Shown here one piece after another: positions 11,453-23,400 of a stretch of 64,000 nt of DNA. The stretch comes from Haemaphysalis longicornis (Eukaryota > Arthropoda > Arachnida > Ixodida > Ixodidae), in the NCBI GenBank assembly GCA_013339765.2, contig CM023453.1, positions 35,012,926-35,076,925 of the forward strand, read 5' to 3'. Below the pieces are notes generated by a model that worked only from the letters and a program-made list of their open reading frames with translations, made no database searches and was not told where the DNA came from. Made by a program: the position numbers and the translations under genes. The first letter of the stretch is position 1. Every line of letters begins with the position of its first letter.

Positions 11453-14400
11453 ATGGCGGAGTCGTGTTCCTTTTGCAGCTACGTTTTCACGGACGTCCAC
11501 ATTCTCTGCATGGACTGTCATCCGAAAGTGCCTATCTGCATTCGCTGCTTCTCAAAGGGCGTGGAGTCCCTAACTCACAAGAATGACCACCGATACACCG
11601 TCAAGGTAAGCGTAGCTGCCTTCAGCTTTGCTTTGTGTCCTTATAGTGTAGTAAAAGTAAGCTTAGGTAGCATAATTATCGGAGTTAACATCTCGATATA
11701 TACGTACGGTATTTGCCTCTAGAAACATGCCTCAGCTGTCGTGGACTTTGCAGACGACAGAGTTTCCCCTGCTGTGCAAAACGTGGACCGCCACAGAAGA
11801 ATTGAAGCTGCTCGATGCCCTCCTGGAATGCGGTATTGGAAACTGGTACGATGGCTCTGTCTGCCAATTTTGTTGGTTTATAACTTCGCACCTCAGATAA
11901 AGCGGTTCCATGGGGATGTCTACAAGGCACTACCTTGGAGCGCCTTGGTAAAACAGCATATATGATCATCAGCGTGCATCTGACACCGTTCGGATGTAAG
12001 AACATACGTTCTGACAAAACACTGCTAATGACCACCAGTGCTATTGAGTGGCATATGTTTTGTAATGTTGATGCAGCGAAAAGAGGACAGGCCAAGCAAA
12101 TTTTTGCTCGTGCTTTACCCGCAGTTGTATCCTTCTTTAAAGTGACCTGCAACTTTTTTGTCTCCACGCAATGACAGCTCTCTTTTCTTTCTCCAGGACT
12201 GACATAGCCAAACATGTGGGCACCCAGACTGCCAAGGAATGCGAGTCACACTACCTGCAACATTACATCTATGCACCGACAAGTGAGCTCAAAGGTTCGT
12301 GTTACAAACATCTTGTTTAACCACAAGAAGCTGATGGTAACATGTGTATGCTTGCGCTTGCTGGTTAGTAGGCTGCATGCGTCTGAATAATGTCAGCATT
12401 AAAGCATTAATGGGACGTTTGTTCCTTTTGTCTAATTGATAGATTAAGGGTCTCAGCTTGCACATGCTATGCCACACCCTGCAACGTTAATGTTGTTGAT
12501 CAATAACAGTTGGCAAATCGCCACACAAGCAGCCCTTTGGAGTAACGGTTGTATCTGCATGCTGCATTTAATAATCGAGACAAATGTCTGCCTTTCTTAT
12601 CGATGAATACAGTCGGATATAATAGACACTGTTAATACGTCTGCAATATAAGCACACTAGTTTTACTGTGCTTTTCTTCAGATTCTTTTGATACTGCACT
12701 TTTCTGCGACATGAATTGGGACGTTTTGCTTAAGTAGCACAATGTCTTGTTCCGACTAAGTCCATATGTTTAATTACCAGAGCATGAATGCTCCTGTATT
12801 TTTACCAATTAAAATCTAGAGGTGTCAACAGCTGCATTGCTTTGCTGGAGTTGAGGGCTCTTCGTTTACTTCCAGTTGTGTGTAAGCTTGCCTCGTGTAT
12901 GGGGCAGTTACAGTGCACAAATGTCTCTCTGCTTTCCAAACTTTACTGACATCAGTCAGCTGCCACTACTGGGTGTCCAACCCATTTTCATGCCTTGTTT
13001 CTTGGGCCTCCATTTGACGGCCGGAGAATTAACGAGAAAAAAAAAAAGGCTTCACTAGCGTGGCCTCATTTGTCACCCTTTTCTTCGTGTCTTTGTGCAC
13101 TGTTTATGCTCAAAGTCATGTGCCAGCAGGCCCAGTCATAAACTTTGCTATGTTGAAGAGGCGTTGTCATGTCCTGGTTGATAACGTACATGTATGTGGC
13201 TTCATTTTAGGCATTGCACCTGAACCTAGCTTTGAGGGCTACTGCCAGCTGGCTCCCGTGCCATACAGAGGTGAGTGAGCGAGTGTACTCAATTGCAAGG
13301 TTGCTATTTGTTTTTTACGCTTGGTATGTCAGCCTTTCATTATATAATAGAATAAGATGTCTTTAGGAACTGTTGCCTTGTAATTTTTAAAAATTTGTGA
13401 GACACACTTGGCGGTACATGGGACTCTAAATAGGTTTGGTGAAGATGGAAGTTCGGGCAGGATAAGGTAGCATAATGATGACTAAAACAGCTCCTAAAAA
13501 CAGGACAAGTAGTCTTGTTTGTGCCTTTCTTCACCTTCTCTTGCCTTTGGACTGTTTTCCTTATCATTCCGAGTACAAATGACTGCTAGTAAAACACAAA
13601 CGTAACAAGGCTGTCTTTACTTTTACGGTGTCATCTAGGGGGATTCCGCTACCATTCAGGGCAAGGGAAACCAGTCCGGCTCACAGAATGCTGAGGCTGC
13701 GAGTTCGGCCAATTCTTGCAATTCTTTTTCCATGTTCCCCCCGCTCCCAAAAATAAAAAGAATAACCTGGGGAACAACACCCACTCCAGCAATGCTATGG
13801 CAGGTTTAAAGCCAATTAAAAATAAATGAACAGGGGTTATAACCCAAACATACTTTGTGCTAATAGAGCCAGTTCGTAGAATGTAAAAATGAATACCCCC
13901 CCCCAAATATCAGCAACCACCGAGGTGAGTAATTTTGCTCCACAGAAGTATGCCAATCCGACCAATTGTTTATTTTGCATCAAGCCGAATTGGGTGGTGT
14001 GAAACCACCTCGTGTTTTGCAAACCAATCTGTCATGCCTCGGTTTGAGTGAGAGGGAGACCCCATTGTGTCGTTGCAGTGTCGGAGGACCCGCCGCGCCC
14101 CGTGCTGTGCTCCCAGCAGCAGTCGGAGATGGCCGGCTACATGGCGGCCCGCGGAGACTTTTCCCACGAGTTCGACAACTATGCCGAGATGGACATGGCT
14201 GAGCTGGACTTTGACCAGTGCGAAGACGACCTCGACCGGGGTGAGGGGCCGCTCTCTTCTCCCGTGGTGCTGCCTAGTTTCTTATTCTGCAGGCGTTTGT
14301 TGTCCTGAGACCAGCAACTGGAGACGTATCTTTGCCATTGCCCGTCTCTTCCTCTGACCCCCTTGGTACGCAACACAGGAAGCTGCTCCATCCTGCAAAG

Positions 14401-17400
14401 TGTTCGCTTACTTCATTTCTTGCCTGGTGACAGTTTGCAGGCTGGTTTTTAATTGTGGGTTTCATTAACAGGAATAACATCATAAACTGCTGATTTGCAT
14501 TGAGCGCTTTGTTTTTGTGCTTTCTATTCAATGTGCTTTTTTGGCTCCCATGGATACTGGGGTCGGCATTGATGCTAGGAGGGCCCAGGGTGTTGCCACA
14601 TTCAAAGACTTGGTGTGGAACAGAGATGCGTCACCAGCTGCGCTGCACTTTGTAGCAACCCACCTCACCTGTATACATGTTCCATGTTTCATTATCACGA
14701 TGTCCTCTGTGTAATTGTTAGCATGCAGCTGTGGAGGCAGCCAGCACTTGAATGTGCGAACTGCTGCCTTTTAGCTGCCTGAGGCTCGCAGCCGTATGGC
14801 AGTTAGGCCAGTAAACTCCTTTGAACCTTTGAGTGTGTGGGATTAAGCATATTTTCTATCCTTTACTCGTATGCGACTCGCTGATAGTAAGATGCCAGCA
14901 GGAGCAATAGAAGAAACTGGCCTTGGGGTCAAAGCAGACGGAATAGTGAACAGTAGTGATAGGCAATTTGTGAGCTTCACAAGCAGCAGGGGCACTTCAG
15001 GAGCACACTATGGACTCCGAATGCCAAATGCCCGACATGTACGTATAAATCAGGGGTGGTCAGCTCGTGTTAGTCAGGACTGAGGTCTGATTTGGGAATG
15101 GGGCTACAAGTGGAGGAGGTTCTTTGGGTTACAGTTTCAAACTTACTGCGTGTAGTCCGCTATTTATGTGAAAATGAATGTTGGATCACTTCTCAGGGAG
15201 CCCGCAGTGAATCCGTCACTGGTGATTGAGGGGTCCTAGTGCTGCGTTGCAGCTTTAAAAGGGCCATTAAGACAAGCATCAGCCAAGAGAGTGCCATGGT
15301 AGGATAATGTAAACCCACATTTAATTGGTCTAGGTAATTAGAAAATCCTGCTGAGCACGAAGACGCGGGTTCGATTCGCGGCTGTGGCGGCTGCTTTTCT
15401 GATGGAGGCGAAAAGCAAAATCGCCTGTGTGTACAAGACTTCGCCGCACGTTAAAGATCCCCAGGTGGTCAAAATTAATCCGGAGCCCTCCATTACGGTG
15501 CGCCTCATCGCCTGCATTGCGTTGGCACGTTAAAACCCTACAGTCAATCAATTAGATAATTAGAAAAAAAATGAAATAGAATGGCAATGCCATGAGATGC
15601 ATTCCTGCTCTTGCTTGACGTGGTCACCAACATAAATTGGTCTGCTGGAAACAGGCATGGATTTGAAAGTATTATTCCCAACTCGAAGATAATGTGCCGG
15701 GAATTTGAGATAGTGCTATTTCACAGTGATAAGGGAACTAACAAACTTCTGCAGTGTGTACCGCAGTTAACCTGTTTCCTTCTTTGCCTGGAGCGCAGAG
15801 CTGCAGCTGGCCCTGGTGTCCATCTACCGGAGCCGGCTGCGGGAGCGTGCCCGCCGCAAGTGGCTGGTGCGCAAGCACGGCCTGGTGCACGGGCCGAGGA
15901 ACCAGCTGAGCTGGCGCCGGTACAGCACCACCCTCGGGGAGGCCACCACGGCCCTGCTGGGCCGCTTCATGCAGCTGCTGCCGCCCGAGGACTTCGACTT
16001 CCTCTGCGAGGGCCTGCACAGTGAGCGGCTGACTGCACGCCACTTGGGGGGGACTTGGGATGTGTGGGGGGAAGCAGCTACGCAGTTGGCTGCGTTAGCT
16101 GTCGAAAGAATGATACCGATGGTTGGGCTTCCCCTCCGTTCGTGATCTATGAATCCCCACCGGTCAGCTGCACTATCATGTGGACCCCACTCGTGGTTGA
16201 GCAGTGTGCGTGGATATTGTGCGGATGCATGCACACATATGTACACCAACCGAGCTCACATTGAAATAAGCACAATGAAGCCAAATTGAGCCGGACTAAA
16301 TCTGACTGACTGGACAGGTCCGGCCCATATGGATTTTTTTAGACCTCAGCACAAACTTGCCCATCCTATCCGGACTCTAGCAAATCTGACCCCTCTATGC
16401 GGTTCTGTGCTTGAAAATCAGTGGACATTCCATCATTCCCCGGCATGCTATTGCATTTGAAGCTGCCGTATTTACTCGCATAATTTGTGCCCCCGCGTAA
16501 TTTGCGCACCCCTAAGTTTTATCCAGCTTTACAGAAAAAGAATTTTTAAAGGCCAGCTGCACTCAAAATTTCAACCTCTTGAAAGCACTATTTCTGTATG
16601 GTCTGCTGAAAAAGGAAGCAAGATGCAAAATACAACAGCTGAAATATGTGCGTGGACGACGCAAGCAATCGGCAAAAATCGGTGGTTTTGAAACCGAAAT
16701 TGAGAAGAGCACGGCCATTGAAGTGACGCTGCAGCCAGCAAGCAAGCGGCCGGATGGTCAGTAGTTCAGGAGCAAGCCTACGCGCAAGCTCTACACGTGC
16801 ACGGGGCAGCAAATGGGTGAAGCGTTCGCAGCAGAGCTCGATCACTTCTCCAGCTGCATGGCTGGCCAGAGGAAGAAGCCCCCGTCGGCCGGAGCGTCAC
16901 AGGCACGTCATGGCGGTTTGCGCGATCCGCCGGCAGGTGCAGTGTGGTCTGTGGCGGAGCTTTTTTAATTGCTTCTGACTGATTAACGAGGCATTTCATG
17001 GGTCTACCACTTATGTCCCAGCGGATTTGGTGGTACGTACTACGCTTTAAAAATAAATTCGCTCGAGGTGAAATTTGAGCGCAGTTGGCCTTTAACTCGC
17101 ATATTTTGCGCTCCCTGTCTCGCCTGAGGCAACCGTGGGGGGCATGCAAAAACAAGCACGCTTCGGGTGGCAGCACAGCGACATGGCGCATCGGAGCGCA
17201 GTGCATACACAAGACTGTGCATGCATAGTCCCTTCTTTCTTTCCTTGTTTCTTTACTCTCCCGTGCTTGAATGCTCCTCCCCCCCGCTCCTCCGTGACAG
17301 AGCAGAGGTGAGGAGGAACATCCAGGCACCCTACCTGGCAACACTGTGCCTTCTTCGCCCTTCCTGACACATGCACACCCCTTCTCCCGTCCTTTCCATG

Positions 17401-20400
17401 GGGAGTTGGAACTGCTCGAGCGTGTGCCTCCCGCCTCCTCTCCTTTCGCTTCCACGGCGAGAATTCACACACAACATGCACAAATGCAGGTGCAGAGTCA
17501 GAAGCACGAATTTCTGCATCAGAGGTGCACGAAGGCGTACCAGCCCTGCCGCAGTGTCGCACAAACCTCACCCCTCCTTTCCTGCATTCACACTGCGACA
17601 GAATCCTCCCTTGGTGCTTATGCTTTGCTGTCAGTCTGTCACGTTTTGCTTCAGCAACTGTGGGCTACAAACACTGTATGGAAAAATCCAAAGTCAGTGT
17701 CATTGAGTTTGCCGAGGAAGAAGGGAACCGTGACGCCGCATAGTACTTCAATGTGAATGGGAGCCACTTGCGGTACTTGGATGCGCTTTGGGAGGACAGT
17801 GACGGCTGCCGTCATGACGACTCCTAGTCAGACTTCTCGACCAGCTATTCGGACTAGACCACTACCGTATCAGACTGGTGAAAGTACCATTCGCTGGCAC
17901 AGTAAAAGCTCGTTAATTCGAACTCAAAGGGGACCATAAAATTGTTTGAATTAAAGGGACACTGAAGTGAATTTGTCAAGCTCCCGTTTTTGCTTGGACT
18001 GCGTAGACTGGCTCAAATTAGCACACTTTTCATCGTTTATCCGGTTGACAAATCGGTAATTATTTTACAAAGCGCGAAATAAGAAAAACTACCATGCACG
18101 GTTTGTGGCGGCCGCACCAACTAAAGCTGTGACGTTAGGAGGAGCGGGCACCGTGATTGGACGATGCCCAAGGTGAGCAACCAAACAAGTTTCGGTTTCG
18201 GTTTCGATTCTGTAAAACACAACTGGTGGCGTTGTTGGATGGGCATTCTCAATAACTCAGTAATCATTGTACCGCGCTTCTGCCATGTTGTCAGCTGTGA
18301 AAATGCATAAAGATAAGCCTCCCAGGACGGCTTGGAATCGTAGCATTCACTAGCCGAGGCCTACGCAGTGCATGGACGCCCTCCGCGTACCCGCAGACGC
18401 CCAAATGTCATGCGCTTTTCCCCCATATTTGGAGCTTGCCTCACTCATGCCTGTACCGTAAAAAGCGTGTTCGCACCAGGCCAAGGGTCTGTTCATTCTG
18501 GCCTGTGCCCACTGCCCGCAAGCAGTCGGTGCTTATGGCAACAGCATGCCAACGAGAACTCGCTAGCGCGCCAATGCCAGCCTGCGCGCGTTCTGTGAAC
18601 TAGTTCGTGCAGCCATGAACGTTGCGGCCCAAAAAAAAGGTGAACTCAATGTAGAAAACATCGGCAGAAAATGAAAAAGTTAACTTACAAAAAAAAAAAA
18701 AAGCACGTACCCGCGGGGACTCGAACTCGTGACTTGCAAAACACTTGCGACAACACACCTAGCGCCCCAGACCACTAGGCCACGAGACCGGCTCAGCCGA
18801 CCTTGGTAATATAAGGTATATATTGTACAACACGTTTACACTTTTATTTAGTTTTGGCATTTCAAGCAGCTTAGGTGACTATTTGTTGTATTGCGCTCGT
18901 GCAGTAAGCGTACCCCGAGTTTCCACAATAGCTCACGTCTAGCAATTGCATTTCGTAGACGGAAAAGCATTCGCAGATGTGTAGTCGTGCTGCTGACCGC
19001 TGTGGTTGTTCGCCCAGCACAAAAAAGGGCTTCCCGCACCCTAGTTTTACGCTGTACGGTAAAAATATCAGTTGATTTTATTTCCTTAGTACCTATATTG
19101 ACTTCGCTGACTCTTCTCCCGCCTTCAAGAGGCCTTATATTTTCCTACTGGCGTACCAGTCAGCGAAGCGTCGCATGTGCGCTTGTGCAGCGCTTGTGTG
19201 AAGCGACCTTGACTTGGAGCTAGATACAGTGTACAAACTAACCAAGTAAAGAAAGGCACATTCTTCCATTCACAAACGTGTCCTGGCTTTGTTTCAACTG
19301 AGCGAACGAATTGCGACGACCCGTCGGCGGCCGGCGGACGAAACGCTGGGCCGACTGACTCTGTCTGAAGGCCGGGGAGCCGTGCAGTAGCGCAGCCAAT
19401 TGCGAGCTCGGCACCTCCTGACGTCACACGAAAACGCCACAGAAAATGGGCGAGCGTAAAGAGAGGAGGACAGCATTTTCGAATTCATTTTTCTACTAAA
19501 TAAAATCGCGTAAACGCGCCCAGAGTGGTCGAAACATGGCCTGGGGACTCCGGGCTACAATTTGCGCTAGTAATCCCGCAATGTTTACATATCACTTCAG
19601 TGTCCCTTTAAGCAGAGTTCGAATTAGTGGGCGGACGCTAGATTGAATGAAATCATGCCACACTCCACGGGCAAAACAAAAAGAAGGCACCTCTGGACTC
19701 GTTCTCGCAAATTAGGCGCTACTACACGTTTGCGGCAGGTGATTTCATAAATAATGCTTCCTAAATAATAATGGCATGCGCCGGAGCACTGGCGCCAGTG
19801 GTGTGGCGCCCTCTGTAGAAGCGAAATAAGCTGTTGCAGTAGCATAGCGCGCACACCGCACTGTTGTTTTTCTGTTTCATTGTTATGCATCTCTAGTAAA
19901 TTTGGTTTGGTTTCAATTTACAACGTATTGTAATCACTCTGGGCCGACTTCTTCTCCGATGAGCGATGGAAACCAGGAGATCATAGTTCAAATTAACCGT
20001 TATGGATACCGACGCGTTCCAATTATCAGGAGTTTTCCCCCATTGAAATATACAGGGCTGTGCCGGGACCGGGGCGTCAGCTCAAATTAACTGGAAGTTC
20101 GAATTAACCAAGTTCAAATTACCGAGCTTTTACTGTACTATTATACTCCATTTCCTCTTAAATGTATATTCTGCTTTAGGACCATTTACATGTTATTTTG
20201 GACTTTTTTGTGAATTCCCTGCGTAATTTGTGCACCCCCTATTTTGAAGCCCTAAATTCGCAAAAAAAAAAAAAGTGCACAAATTATGTGAGTAAATGTG
20301 GTAGTTTTGGATCGTGAAAAAGCATAGCTGAGCGGTGAGCAGAAGTGACACTTGTGTCTGTGCCTGTAGCATTGGGCCATCCTAGGTGGAAGGCCATTAC

Positions 20401-23400
20401 AGTTTCCTAAAGGGTCACTAAAGAAGCCCCGGCCCTGGTGCGGCACTGTGTGTTTACAGTGCATGTAACTTGCTTGAAGTGCATGATGACAAAGTATCAT
20501 ATTTTGCACTAGTTCTTGGCATATTATCTTCTACAGAGGGTACAGAAATTGTGACATAGCCAAACTAAAGGTTTGTTCTAAGCCAAGGAGACTGAAATTT
20601 ATCCCTTGATGTGTGATCTAGCAAATAATTCAGCTGTTAGGTGGGGCGCGTTTGAGGACGCACTTTCCCACATGACGGAAGAGCAGCTTACCATTGCCAC
20701 CAAACAAATAAAATATAGAGCATACGCTTAGTGCATTCAACCAGTGGCACCTGTTTAACAGTAATTTGGCATTTGTTGAGGTACCTTTTGAGCTTTCCAT
20801 GTTTCCAAAAGCCATGCAAAGGGATATGTGTCAGCTGGTGATGTTTACAAACAGCATCTGCATCATAGAGCATTCATTTTCATATCATCATCATTAACCC
20901 GTTTGTGTCCTTTGGAGGATGGAGGCCACTCCCATGTTCCCTAGACTGTTCCTGTCTTGCGATTCCCTAGTGTTCATTTCCCCCTGAATTTCCTGATTTC
21001 ATCCTCCATCTGCTAATGGTCTCCTGGCACCCACTCTGCTACTTTGGTGCTACACCTGTTGTCACTTCTCCCCATCGCATATACCACCCAAATATCCACT
21101 TCTTTTACTTCGAGCTATGATGTCTTCCACCTGAGTTTGTTCTCTGATATTGGACCCTCGTTTTCTATCAAAAAACACTGCTCCCATTGTCCTTTTCTCC
21201 GTATCTCGTTCGGCTGACCAAAGTATTCCTTTCGATAAGGCGCTTAGCAAGGCGCTGCAAACGCCTCATTGTAGTGAGTGATGCCAGCTGGAACTGGCCT
21301 CCTCAGCAGTGCATGCCCTGCCGTGTTCTCTTCTGCCCAGGCGAGCAGCTCCTGCGGCAGCATGTGCACCTGCTGCAGGAGTCTCGACGGGCGGGCCTCA
21401 CCCGACTGGACAGCATTCCCCTCTTCAGGCAGTGCAACCGGTGGAGGGCCGCCCACCGGCCCAAGCACACTGCCTTCACCGAGCTCCTTGCACACATCAA
21501 GGTGGGTCCAACGGTGGGCGGAGCCTGTGGCTGACAGATACCCTGAGTGACGTGACCTCGTAAAAGTTGTATTAATAACCCTTTGGTGCCCAGGGTTGCT
21601 CAGGAGCGAAAACTCAGACAATATTTTTTTCTCTCGCACTTTGTGGTTTTATTTTTTTTTCCCTACATTTAACACCATCCGCTGACAGGCAAAGGTTCCT
21701 GGACCTTCAAAAATTCAAAAGAGAGGGCAGCACATACGTCTGTGTGCTAAAAAAAAGTCTTATTTATGCAATTCAATCCGCATTGAGCCTGGGGGCTCAA
21801 TGGGCTAGTGACAAGTAAGCAAAATTGTGCAATTACATTGTTAGTACAAATGAGAGCAATACAAACTTTATGTTATTGTCTTCACTTTAACCATAAATCA
21901 TGCTGATCGAGGTAACTTTCTTGTTCAACTGATATGTGGGCAGCCAGTGCCCATTGTTTCCCAGTGCCCAGTGGGTCCCAGTATCCGTACTGATGAGCCA
22001 AATTTTTTTCTTACATCATATTTGTGATTGGAAGTTGTTTTAAATTGTAAAAATGTTTTCACAGTCCTAAGCAAAAAAATTAAAGTTTTGGGCATCAAAG
22101 GGTTAATGCGAAATTCTTCAGCACCCTTTGTGTGGAAAACCAGCGCTGTCATTGTTGTCTAGTACAGAAAATAGCCGCTGCTGTAAAGGGTTGGACCGTG
22201 TACAAAAATGTTGGTACTTATGCCTAAGTGCGTATGAGGGTTAATCTTGATGAAGTAAGTTAATTAGCTTGACAAATAATTTGATACATTCGAGTTTGTA
22301 TGAGAATCGAACCAGTGTCTCTGGAGTAGGAACCGAATGCGTTACCACCACGTGACCTCAGCATGTTGCCAGGTGTAGAACGACAGTTTTGTCGAGTGCG
22401 ACAGATGAACGTGACAGCACGTCTTTGAACAACAGCGTAAAAACAGACACTAGGGGAAGAAAATGACAGGGCAACAGGATGACGCTGGAAATGACATGAC
22501 AAGAGCGTCATCCTGTCACTTTTTTTTTCCTTAGTGTCTGTTTTTACGCTGTTGTTCGAAGATGTTCTTCCAATACCAACTCGCCTAAATGGCGATCCCA
22601 GTCATAGAGAACGATGACTCTCGGGAAGCTGTGGCAAGAAGTGTCCTCAGTTTGCTTGTCGAAGTGATTCAGGCCAACAGACGAAGAAAGAGGTGCCAAC
22701 ACTGTGTAGCAGTAAAGTGGCCTTTGATGTACTAGTATTGCCAGTGGAAACTGTAATGCTCAAAGCACTGTTAGTGAACTCAAGTGCCCTGAGGGTATTT
22801 TTACTTTTCGTCACACTATTTTCTTTTAGATACTTTTGTTTGGCGCTCTTTGCCCCAGCTGGCCTTGCGCCAAAAAACTCTAACCATCATCATACTTTTC
22901 GTCACGAGTGTGGCTCTTAATCTCTTATTTCATTGTTTGTGGGAAACGCAGGTGATTAAGTTTGTTCCTAAAGCTCTGTAGTAGATAAAGCACAAGAGAA
23001 AATATAATATCGCCCCTGAGGAATTTCAGTGCATTTTGTTTTTTGTTTCGAAAGTATTCTTTTAAAGGGGCACTTAAGTGAATTTGTCAAAATCCTGTTT
23101 TTGCTTGAACTGCGTAGACTGGCTCAAATAAGCACACTTTAAAATCGTTTATCTTGGTGATAATGCGGTATTTATTTTATAAACCCTAAAAGAAGAAAAA
23201 ACTACCATGTGCGGTTTGCGGCGGCCGCACCAACTAACAGCAGTGACGTCATTACAAGGGTCTACGTAATTGGAAGATGTCGAAGATTAAAATTCAAACC
23301 AGTTTTGGTTTCAGTTCTATGCATCGCTTGGAACTAATTTTACAGCTCATTAACTCTTCCGCTACCGCGCCTATCAAAATCGATCAATTTGATCGATACT

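Larger units (their letters stand above)
17901..20135. mobile_element. Tigger/pogo-like element nested in the outer transposon
   Basis: The left end CAGTAAAAGCTCGTTAATTC and the right end, reversed CAGTAAAAGCTCGGTAATTT, are well matched, and inner GTTCGAATTA motifs occur on both sides (GAATTAGTGGG near 19623, GGAAGTTCGAATTAACC near 20094). It is itself split by the TTAA element at 17955-19607, leaving about 580 bp of its own sequence. Confidence 0.75.
16464..20304. mobile_element. Composite DNA transposon in TADA2A intron 6 (outer element)
   Basis: The left terminus GCCGTATTTACTCGCATAAT pairs with the right terminus, which reversed reads ACCACATTTACTCACATAAT. Both continue into TTTGTGC and then a GCGCACC-like or A-rich repeat. 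About 1.6 kb belongs to this element; the rest is a second element (17901-20135) inserted in it. Transposase remnants occur at about 17650-17885. Confidence 0.7.

Noticed and set aside
16778..17455. 225-codon open frame on the minus strand
   Set aside because: It lies inside the outer transposon of the nest, has low-complexity composition, and shows no transposase or cellular domain.
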